Of a stretch of DNA of 7,064 bases, positions 1-6,431 are shown piece by piece; positions within the stretch are counted from its first letter, which is position 1, and every line of letters starts with the position of its first letter. Both the position numbers and the translations under genes were made by a program. The stretch covers positions 1-7,064 of the forward strand of contig CAIYFP010000140.1 of NCBI GenBank assembly GCA_903925515.1. The letters run 5' to 3'. The DNA is from an uncultured Verrucomicrobiota bacterium. GTDB taxonomy: Bacteria; Verrucomicrobiota; Verrucomicrobiia; Limisphaerales; UBA9464. Under the pieces are notes generated by a model. It was not told the DNA's origin, did not search any database, and saw nothing but the letters and a program-made list of their open reading frames with translations.

Positions 1-648
1 GACGCCTCCACCGGCCTCAACAAGTGGAAGATCGACCGCCCCAAGAAGGCCAACTGGACTTCCCCCGTCCTCTTCCTTGACCCCGCCTCCGGCCAGACCC
101 TCGTCGGCCTCCAATCCGCAAAGGGCCTCGCCGCCGTGTCCCCCTCCACTGGCAAGATCGCATGGAACTATCCCGACGGCGCCTCCACCGTTCCCTCCAC
201 CACCGTCGCCCACGGCAAGCTCTTCGTGCCATCCCAAGGCCTCACCGTTCTCGAGCCTTCCCCCAACGGCCAACCCCCGCGCCAGCTCTGGCGCTCCGGC
301 CAGCTCCGTCCCGGCACCCCAAGCCCCGTCGTCCTCGACCATCAAGTCCTCGTCCTCGGCGACGGCGGCATCCTCACGTGCGCCTCCGCCGACGACGGCG
401 CCCGTCAATGGCAACTGCGCCTCAAGGGGCCCTTTAGCGCCACGCCCGTCGTCGCAAACGGCCTCGTTTATTGCGTGAACGAAAAGGGGCTTGTCCAGGT
501 CGTGGACCCTTCCATGAAGGACGGTCGCATCCTCTCCGAGCTCGACCTCGGCCAGCCCGTCGTGGGCTCCCCGGCCATCGCAGGCGGCGCCCTCTACATC
601 CGCAGCGACAGCAGGCTCTGGCGCATCGGCAATCCCCCCAGCCTCTAG
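1..648 (+). CDS. PQQ-binding-like beta-propeller repeat protein (3' part)
   Basis: The reading frame is open from base 1 and ends at TAG 646-648, so the gene starts upstream and only its last 215 residues are visible. They contain at least three to four degenerate propeller blades of the PQQ/BamB type. The blade pattern is 'pvv..g.vyv....g.l.alsp.tGk..W': examples are SPSTGKIAWNYPDG, ASADDGARQWQLRL, and ATPVVANGLVYCVNEKGLVQ followed by VDPSMKDGR. The Trp after a Gly-rich turn is the typical blade-closing residue. Such proteins are usually exported, acting as quinoprotein dehydrogenases or as scaffolds like BamB. The signal peptide and any catalytic residues would lie upstream, so enzyme and scaffold cannot be told apart. 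In Verrucomicrobiota and Planctomycetota these propellers are numerous and mostly of unknown role. Codons are strongly C-ending, like the other + strand genes. The next gene begins 89 bases downstream on the same strand. The family call is secure; the function is not. Confidence 0.85.
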   Translation, partial: DASTGLNKWKIDRPKKANWTSPVLFLDPASGQTLVGLQSAKGLAAVSPSTGKIAWNYPDGASTVPSTTVAHGKLFVPSQGLTVLEPSPNGQPPRQLWRSGQLRPGTPSPVVLDHQVLVLGDGGILTCASADDGARQWQLRLKGPFSATPVVANGLVYCVNEKGLVQVVDPSMKDGRILSELDLGQPVVGSPAIAGGALYIRSDSRLWRIGNPPSL

Positions 649-737
649 GGCACCGGCCCGGTCCCACAACTCCGCCCCCCAACAAGCTCAAGGCTTGCCC
701 ACCATCCCGCGCGAAGGCTATCCAGCCTCCTTCCATC

Positions 738-1250
738 ATGCATTCACCCGACCAAGGGACGGCGGCGGGAACGGAGTGGCGCGTCGCACACACCATGGCC
801 CGGTGCGAGAAAAAGCTCGCCGACTGGGCCGCCCAGCAAGGCTGGCGCGCCGAGCTCCCCCTCTACAGCTCCGTCAAGCGCTACCGGGGAAAGAAAGTCG
901 AGTTCCTCAAGCCCATCTTCCCCGGCTATGTCTTCCTCCTGATCGACCCGGCAGACTCGCGCCTCGTCGTCCAAAGCAAGCACGTCGCACGCCTCCTCAC
1001 CCCGCCAGACCAAGCCGAGTTCGCCGCCCAGCTCCACTCCATCCTCGTCGCCATCCAAGCCGGCCTCCAGCTCGTGCCCGTCGTCCAATTCAAGCCCGGC
1101 GCACGCGTCCAAATCACCTCGGGCCCTCTCCAAGGCTTCGAGGGGACCGTCGAGCGCTCCACCGACCACTTCGAGGTCATCCTCCGCCTCGACTTCATCG
1201 GCCAAGCCGCCTCCGTTCGCATCGAGCCCCACGAGGTCGAGTTGCTCTAG
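738..1250 (+). CDS. NusG-family transcription antitermination factor (NusG/RfaH/UpxY-like paralog)
   Basis: The 170-residue product is close in size to NusG (about 180) and RfaH (about 160). An N-terminal NGN domain spans roughly residues 13-110, starting EWRVAHTMARCEKKLADW and containing the family hallmark FPGYVF at 61-66. After a short linker, a C-terminal KOW domain covers about 118-165 (FKPGARVQITSGPLQGFEG, then a beta-rich tail ending HEVELL). NGN domains bind the clamp helices of RNA polymerase and suppress pausing; KOW domains contact Rho, S10/ribosome or other partners. I chose ATG 738 because it precedes the whole NGN domain. The in-frame ATG at 795 would remove its first beta strand, and the frame upstream of 738 lies inside the propeller gene and reads as low-complexity Arg/Pro. 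It has no secE, rplK or rplA beside it, so it is probably a specialised paralog, not the housekeeping NusG. Paralogs of this kind usually head polysaccharide operons, but here the next gene is convergent. No Shine-Dalgarno is present at the normal distance; GAAGG at 713-717 is about 20 bases away. Confidence 0.88.
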   Translation: MHSPDQGTAAGTEWRVAHTMARCEKKLADWAAQQGWRAELPLYSSVKRYRGKKVEFLKPIFPGYVFLLIDPADSRLVVQSKHVARLLTPPDQAEFAAQLHSILVAIQAGLQLVPVVQFKPGARVQITSGPLQGFEGTVERSTDHFEVILRLDFIGQAASVRIEPHEVELL

Positions 1251-1283
1251 CCCCAGTCCCGGCGGCGCCCTCCCCTTCCCACA

Positions 1284-4200
1284 TCATTCCACCGCCACCC
1301 ACCTGAAGAACCGCGCCGCATCCCCGGCCGGCACGCGGACCGTCTCCGTCCTCGCGTTCCCGGCACCGTGCCGAACCACCGTTTGCCACGGCCCGCCGCT
1401 TGCCGAGGCCCGCCACTGCAACTCCGCCCCAACCCCCGCGTCCAACGGCAACGCCAACTCCACCCACGCCCCGTCCCATCGAATCCCCGGCGCGGCCGGC
1501 ACCGGCAACGAGGCCGCGTCAACACGCCCCGGCGACCCCGACACCCATGCGCTCCCGCGCCACCCCTCCTCCGTGTCCCAAACCTCCATCAACTGCCGCT
1601 CCGATGCCGCAACAAGGCTCGTCCCCGGCAAGGCCCCCGCACGACGCCACGACGGCACATACCGGATCGATTGCACCGTCTCCCCCAGTGGCCCCGTCAG
1701 CACCAACGTCTCCCCCTCGTTCGCGAGCCTTCCCGAGAACTCCCCCAGCACCACCACGTTCGTCGCCCCAGGATACCGGGCCGCAAACGCCACACGATCC
1801 GCAACAACCACCCCGCGCTCACCCGCGCCCAACGCCCTCACCGCATTCGTGGCCAACACCCCAAACTCCACCGCCCCAGCCAACCCATACCCCGTCAGGT
1901 CCAGCGCACGTCCGCCCGTGTTCAACAACTCCACGAACTCAAAGTCCTCGGCCCCGGCGTCCGGCCCGTCCACCGGGTCGAAGTGAATCTCCGTCACCCG
2001 CAACGGCGACACGTCCGTGATGTACGCCCCCTCCACCATCCCGGACCAAACCGACAACAACGGCGGGTTGTCCCCGCCAACCAACGCCTTGTGCCCGGGG
2101 TTCCATGCCCGCGCACGCACCCTCGTGTTTGTCTGGATCGTCAACGGCCCCGTGTACGCCCTCGCCGTCGGCCCCACCCCGCCGCCCCGCGCCCTCGGGT
2201 CGCTCCCGTCCACCGTGTAGTACACCGTCGCGTTCGTCGGCACCGCCAACGTCACCCACGTCCCTCGCGCCACTCGCCCCGGCTCCAACCCCAGCCCTGG
2301 CGGCCGCACAAACTGCAAGTCCATGAACTCCAGGCGGGCCTGCAGCCAGTTCTTCATCATGTTCACCTCCCCTTGGTATGATCCCGTCCTCGGCGACGAT
2401 CCCCACCTCGCCCAGTCCCTCGCCGCCGCCCGCCGCACCGTGTTCGCCAACCCATCCACCCGTCCCAGCATCGCCAACGTCCCAAGCTGTCCCCGCCGCA
2501 GCTCTTGGTAGCGGTCAATGTACGCCTGCCAAAACTCCGCGTCCGTGAACATCCGGTCCCACCATGGGTACGTGAAAAACGGCGTCCCCCGGTCCCCCAC
2601 CTGCGAACGCCATACCCGCGGGTTCGCGTCCCGCCCGTCCGTCGAGTTCAACGCCCGGTCGAAGTCCCACAACGGCCCGAACTCCAGCAGCCCGTTCCGC
2701 CGCTTCCCGAAGTACGCGCTCAACCGCAACGCATCCACGTTGAACGCCACCACGTTCAGCAGGTGATGGTCGATCCACGACGGCACGTCCACGTAGGCCC
2801 GGTACCCGGCCACCGGGTCCGTGTACGCCGACCCACCCAACGCGCTCGCAAACGCGTTCATGTAGCCCGTCAGGTAGTTCAACTGCGCCGACCGCGCCGG
2901 GTCCCGCAGCTCGGACTCCCTCGGCTCCACCATCCCAAACACCAACCCCGCCGCGAAAATCCCCGAGTCGCCGGGGTCCAGCCGGTCCACCTTCATCAAG
3001 TACCCGCCCGTCACCGCCGGCGCCGCAAGGTTCTCCGGCTCCAATGACCCAAGGTCCACCCGCTCCTTCCCCACCTCGATCCGCTCCGTCGCCACATAGA
3101 CCCCGTTGTACGACCCGTACTGCACCGCGTTCGTCCCCGAGGTCACGAGGAACACCTCGCACAGCTTCGTCCGCGGCGAATACCGCCCGATGTCACGGCT
3201 CAGGTCGTGCATGAACGGGTTGTGGATCAACACCGGCTCAAACGCGTTCGCACCGTACAGCACCCAGTCCGCCTCCTCCGGCATCCCCAGCAATGAACGC
3301 GCGCGGTCGTTCCCAAACTCGTCCCAGAACTCCACCCTCAGGCTCGCCTTCGGCAACCCTTCCGTGCTCGAGCCCCGCACCGAGATGCCACCCGCCGCCG
3401 CCAACGCCGGCTCGTTCGTCAGCACCACGATCCCGTTCGTCCCCGGCTCGAACACCTGGAAGAACGCCGGCACCCGCGTCGTCGCCGGCGGCCGTCCCCG
3501 GTTGAACCCATGGATGATCAGCACCGGCACGTCCGACGTGAACCGCGCCACCGTCGGCGACAACGGGATGTACGTCTCCGTGCGCGGTCGCCCCTCCAGC
3601 AACCCCGGCGCCATCGCCCTCGCCCGCAGCTGCACCGCCGCGTTCGTCAACAGAATCTCGCCGCTCGCCGGCCACGCCACCGAGTTCGGCCCCGGCAACG
3701 TCCCGTCCGTCGTGTATCGCACCACCGTCCCGGATGGCACCGGCCCCTCGTTCGTCGAGATCGTCAACCGTACCGCCAAGGGCTCCGTGTAGGTGCGGCT
3801 CCTCGGCGCAAACTCCACGTCCGGCGCAAATCCCGGCCCACCCGCCGCGTTCGCTCGCCTTGGCGTCGGCGTCGGCAAATACCCAAACGACGCCGTCCCC
3901 GGTATGTACCCGTATGCCACGTCCGCCCGCTGCGGCGGATACGTCGGCGCGAACGCCGTCGCCACCTGCCCTCCAGGCGACACCAACGCCAGATACTCCC
4001 CGTTCTCCGACAACCGAAAGTTCGCATGCAACGGCGCCGCCGCGTTCGTCCGGTCCTTCCCGCTCGCCCACACCACCGCGTACCCCCCCGGCGAAATCGA
4101 CACCGGCGGCAATACCCACTTCCGCAGCCGCGTCGCGTCATCCGTCAAGGACCAGCCCGCCAACGACACCGACCGCGCCCCCGAGTTGAACAACTCGATC

Positions 4201-5150
4201 CAGTCCGACTCGTCCCCGTCCTCGTCACGCGCGCCCCGGTTGTTGTTCGCCACGAACTCGTTGATTCTCAACCCAAACGCCCCCGGCACCACCGTGTAGC
4301 TCCAGTTCGTCGCCCCCAGCGGCCTCCCGGCCGGGCTCAAATCAACAATCCCCCCGTCCCCGCGCAACCCCACCTGCACGGGCCCGGGCGGCAAGGCCGG
4401 AAACGTGAACACATACTGCCCCTGCGCCACCTCCGTCACGCCCGTCGCCGCGGCCCCGTTCACCCGCAGGTCCGCCGCATCCACGCCCTTCACCGGCTTG
4501 CTGAGCGTCACCTCCACCGCCGCCAACTCCGACACGCTCGCCCCGGCCTCCGGCACGATGCCCACCACCGTCGGCGGCCCATCATCAAGGTCCGCAATCA
4601 ACCGCGCATCCCACACAAGGTCGCTGCTGCCCAACGACGCGTTGAACACCTGCACCGCCAACACGTTCACCCCAGCCCGCAACACGGTCCCCGGCGCACC
4701 CACCCCGTACTCAAGCCACGCCGCCGGCTCCGGCACCGCCCCCAACGCAAGGCTCCCCAAGCCCAGTTCCCCGTCCGGCACGTTGTACCGCGCCACCTCC
4801 ACCCCGTTGATCCACGCCACAAACCCGTCGTCACACGACGCCCGCAACACCATCGACCGCACGTCCGCCACCGACGCCACCCCGAAGCGCACCCTCGCAA
4901 AATGGCTCGCATGCACGCCCTGCATCCCCCGCACCAAGGTCCCCGCCAGCGGCTCCCCGTAGTACAAGGGCAACCGCCCTTCCACCCACCCCGAATCCTC
5001 AAAGCCCGGCTGCCGCCATGCCCTTGCATCCGGGCTCGACGCCTCCGTCGTCCCGGCCTTGAACCGCCACGCCGTCCCCTCCCCAACCCACGTCACGTCC
5101 GCACCCCACGCCGCCCATGCCGCCGCAAGAACCCCCATGAAGGCCCGCAT
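1284..5150 (-). CDS. Secreted CotH-kinase protein with two lamin-tail and two chitobiase-C-like domains
   Basis: The product is 1,288 residues from ATG 5148-5150; the stop TGA is at 1284-1286. Residues 1-17 (MRAFMGVLAAAWAAWGA) form a signal peptide ending in Ala. Domains in order: a galactose-binding-like jelly roll (about 18-190, with SCDDGFVAWINGVEVARYN); an Ig-like SbsA-type domain (190-290); lamin-tail domain 1 (292-416, RINEFVANNN ... ESDWIELFNSG); a chitobiase/hexosaminidase C-like domain (440-530, VVRYTTDGTLPG); a CotH kinase domain (535-913, with SVRGSST, NGVYVATERIE, GGYLMKVDR, HHLLNVVAFN, GPLWDFDRAL); a second chitobiase-C-like domain (950-1015, YYTVDGSDP); lamin-tail domain 2 (1050-1163, VTEIHFDPVDG ... 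FEFVELLNTGG); and a C-terminal beta domain ending FFRWVAVE. CotH enzymes are atypical kinases that phosphorylate secreted or spore-coat proteins. D829 and D831 in LWDFD are the likely metal ligands (inference). A start at ATG 5213 would add 21 residues, including SRRR, before the hydrophobic segment; 5291 would overlap the divergent gene. Codons are G-ending (GTG, TTG, GCG). No C-terminal sorting motif or membrane segment is seen. The substrate is unknown. Confidence 0.9.
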   Translation of the reverse strand: MRAFMGVLAAAWAAWGADVTWVGEGTAWRFKAGTTEASSPDARAWRQPGFEDSGWVEGRLPLYYGEPLAGTLVRGMQGVHASHFARVRFGVASVADVRSMVLRASCDDGFVAWINGVEVARYNVPDGELGLGSLALGAVPEPAAWLEYGVGAPGTVLRAGVNVLAVQVFNASLGSSDLVWDARLIADLDDGPPTVVGIVPEAGASVSELAAVEVTLSKPVKGVDAADLRVNGAAATGVTEVAQGQYVFTFPALPPGPVQVGLRGDGGIVDLSPAGRPLGATNWSYTVVPGAFGLRINEFVANNNRGARDEDGDESDWIELFNSGARSVSLAGWSLTDDATRLRKWVLPPVSISPGGYAVVWASGKDRTNAAAPLHANFRLSENGEYLALVSPGGQVATAFAPTYPPQRADVAYGYIPGTASFGYLPTPTPRRANAAGGPGFAPDVEFAPRSRTYTEPLAVRLTISTNEGPVPSGTVVRYTTDGTLPGPNSVAWPASGEILLTNAAVQLRARAMAPGLLEGRPRTETYIPLSPTVARFTSDVPVLIIHGFNRGRPPATTRVPAFFQVFEPGTNGIVVLTNEPALAAAGGISVRGSSTEGLPKASLRVEFWDEFGNDRARSLLGMPEEADWVLYGANAFEPVLIHNPFMHDLSRDIGRYSPRTKLCEVFLVTSGTNAVQYGSYNGVYVATERIEVGKERVDLGSLEPENLAAPAVTGGYLMKVDRLDPGDSGIFAAGLVFGMVEPRESELRDPARSAQLNYLTGYMNAFASALGGSAYTDPVAGYRAYVDVPSWIDHHLLNVVAFNVDALRLSAYFGKRRNGLLEFGPLWDFDRALNSTDGRDANPRVWRSQVGDRGTPFFTYPWWDRMFTDAEFWQAYIDRYQELRRGQLGTLAMLGRVDGLANTVRRAAARDWARWGSSPRTGSYQGEVNMMKNWLQARLEFMDLQFVRPPGLGLEPGRVARGTWVTLAVPTNATVYYTVDGSDPRARGGGVGPTARAYTGPLTIQTNTRVRARAWNPGHKALVGGDNPPLLSVWSGMVEGAYITDVSPLRVTEIHFDPVDGPDAGAEDFEFVELLNTGGRALDLTGYGLAGAVEFGVLATNAVRALGAGERGVVVADRVAFAARYPGATNVVVLGEFSGRLANEGETLVLTGPLGETVQSIRYVPSWRRAGALPGTSLVAASERQLMEVWDTEEGWRGSAWVSGSPGRVDAASLPVPAAPGIRWDGAWVELALPLDAGVGAELQWRASASGGPWQTVVRHGAGNARTETVRVPAGDAARFFRWVAVE

Positions 5151-5278
5151 TCCCGTCGGGAATGCCCCAACACGGCGCCGCGACCATCCCACGACTTGAT
5201 CCCCTCGTTCCATGTGATGACCCACGCTACCGACAGCATCCTCTTTGCCAAGGTTCCGTCCCCGGGTATGCCCATCGC
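5151..5278. promoter_or_regulatory. Divergent intergenic region with possible back-to-back promoters
   Basis: These 128 bases separate the starts of two divergent genes, so promoters for both probably lie here. By eye, a sigma70-like match for the hydrolase is TTGCCA (5245-5250), 16 bases, TATGCC (5267-5272). This would put transcription start almost at the ATG (5279). On the other strand TTGGCA (5251 down to 5246), 16 bases, TAGCGT (5229 down to 5224) faces the CotH gene and lies 10 bases before its alternative ATG at 5213. The two -35 candidates overlap on TTGCCAA. The -35 matches are good but the -10 matches are weak, and sequences this GC-rich produce chance hits. That a promoter region exists is likely from gene orientation; the exact elements are tentative. 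Confidence 0.4.
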
Positions 5279-6352
5279 ATGCAACCGCCACGGGCCTTCA
5301 CACGGGTTCCCCTCGCACTCCTGATCGCGCTCGCCGCGTGCCTCCTCGGCGGATGCACCCCGGGCACCTTCCTCGCCCATCGCATCCTCCGCGCCCCCAA
5401 CTCCTACCCGGACTGGATCGCCCCGGACGCCCGCGTGCTGCTCGACTTCCAGACCAACGTCGTCATGGGCCTCCCGCGCCACGCGTTCCAAGCCCCCGCC
5501 TCCCCCATCCTGCCCGGCGATCCCGCGCGCCTTGCCTACCGGATTGTCCCGCCCGCCGCCTATCGGCCCGTCGTCCTCGCCTCCAACTGGACCCATCGCG
5601 GCCGCCCCATGTCCGAGTTCACGTTCACCCGACAGGTCCCCGCCCCGCCCATCGATGGCCTCCAGCAACCCCTCGGCACCGTCGTGCTCCTCCACGGCTA
5701 CGGTCTCTCCCAAGGCTCCATGCTCCCGTGGGCCTTCCTCTGCGCCGACCTCGGCTGGCATTCCATCCTCGTGGACCTCCGCGGACACGGGCGCTCCACC
5801 GGCCGACGCGTCTCCTTCGGCCCCGCCGAGGTCGCGGACCTCGACGCGCTCCTCGGGCACCTCGACCATCCTCGTCCTCTTCCGCGGCCGATCGTCGTCC
5901 TCGGCGTCTCCTTCGGCGGCTCCCTCGCCCTCCGCTGGGTCGCCCAAAACCCCGCCCTCGACTCCGCCATCGCCATCGCCCCCTACCCTCGCCTCGCGCC
6001 CGCCATCGAACGCATCCGCGACGACTTCGCGCCCGGCGTCCCAAGGTTCATCGTCCGCGCCGCCGCCGCTGCCATCCCCGGCATCCTCGGTCTCCACCCC
6101 TCGGACCTTGACCCCGTCGCCAACCTCAACCCGCGCCCGCCCATGGCCCTCCTCATGGCCTCGGACCACGACGTCATCGCCCCGCCCCGCGACGTCGAGC
6201 AACTCCAGCTCGGGTGCGCCGGCGGCTCCCGCCTCCACGTCGTCGCCGGCCCAACCCACGAGCAACTTCCGTTTCAACTCGCCTCCCTTGCCCCCGTCAT
6301 CAAGCCATGGCTCGCCTCCCGTTCCCCCTCCGCCACGCCCCGGGCCCCGTGA
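5279..6352 (+). CDS. Lipoprotein alpha/beta hydrolase (serine hydrolase fold)
   Basis: The product is 357 residues, stop TGA 6350-6352. ATG 5279 was chosen because it gives a textbook lipoprotein signal: MQPPR, a hydrophobic run RVPLALLIALAACLL, then the lipobox LGGC with Cys26 as the predicted lipidated residue. An in-frame ATG at 5162 would bury this signal behind 39 residues. The alpha/beta hydrolase landmarks appear in order: the oxyanion-side HGYG (His139-Gly140), LVDLRGHGRSTGR as in monoacylglycerol lipase/lysophospholipase-like enzymes, the nucleophile elbow GVSFGG with Ser211, the acid in ASDHDVIAPP (Asp298, or Asp296), and His327 in GPTHEQLPF. All three members of the triad are therefore visible and the enzyme is probably active as an esterase, lipase or related hydrolase at the periplasmic face of a membrane. 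The substrate cannot be read from sequence. Residues 26-110, before the core, match no domain I recognise. It lies divergent from the CotH gene and 79 bases ahead of gatB, so transcription may continue into gatB. No Shine-Dalgarno is visible. Confidence 0.88.
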   Translation: MQPPRAFTRVPLALLIALAACLLGGCTPGTFLAHRILRAPNSYPDWIAPDARVLLDFQTNVVMGLPRHAFQAPASPILPGDPARLAYRIVPPAAYRPVVLASNWTHRGRPMSEFTFTRQVPAPPIDGLQQPLGTVVLLHGYGLSQGSMLPWAFLCADLGWHSILVDLRGHGRSTGRRVSFGPAEVADLDALLGHLDHPRPLPRPIVVLGVSFGGSLALRWVAQNPALDSAIAIAPYPRLAPAIERIRDDFAPGVPRFIVRAAAAAIPGILGLHPSDLDPVANLNPRPPMALLMASDHDVIAPPRDVEQLQLGCAGGSRLHVVAGPTHEQLPFQLASLAPVIKPWLASRSPSATPRAP

Positions 6353-6382
6353 CCCTCGCCCCGGGCCCCGTGACCCTCGCCC
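6336..6382 (+). repeat. 21-base tandem repeat, about 2.2 copies, across the hydrolase stop codon
   Basis: Bases 6336-6356 are repeated exactly at 6357-6377, and the identity runs on for five more bases to 6382. The unit has a GGGCCC core followed by GTGACCCTC. The first copy contains the hydrolase stop (TGA 6350-6352). Because the period is a multiple of three, the second copy supplies another TGA in the same frame at 6371-6373. The two GGGCCC cores could pair into a short 6-bp stem with a 15-base loop, but no T-run follows, so I do not call a terminator. It looks like a slippage duplication at the gene end. Confidence 0.9.
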
Positions 6383-6431
6383 AATCCCACGGTTGGCTCC
6401 ATCCACTCCCCATGGCATAACCAGCCCGCTC

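Noticed and set aside
683..697. Small hairpin CAAGC-TCAAG-GCTTG between the propeller and NusG-like genes
   Set aside because: The stem is only 5 bp and no T-run follows. It is too weak for an intrinsic terminator and is expected by chance.
471..737. N-terminal extension of the NusG-like frame back into the propeller gene
   Set aside because: The extra residues are Arg/Pro-rich and lack family similarity. They overlap the coding end of the propeller gene, and the NGN domain is complete from ATG 738.
1251..1283. Possible bidirectional terminator between the convergent NusG-like and CotH genes
   Set aside because: The 33 bases are C-rich with no stable inverted repeat and no T-tract on either strand.
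738..5150. NusG paralog plus CotH protein as a linked new system
   Set aside because: The genes are convergent, share no promoter, and no known or visible feature ties their functions together.
3510..5324. Open frame of 604 codons on the + strand, antisense to the CotH gene
   Set aside because: The translation is almost only Arg, Pro, His and Gln with no domain signal. It is the expected shadow of a GC-rich gene with G-ending codons on the other strand, where all motifs are found.
6412..6420. ATGGCATAA just upstream of gatB as a two-codon leader ORF
   Set aside because: It is too short to separate from chance, has no ribosome site, and lies within the weak promoter-like element.
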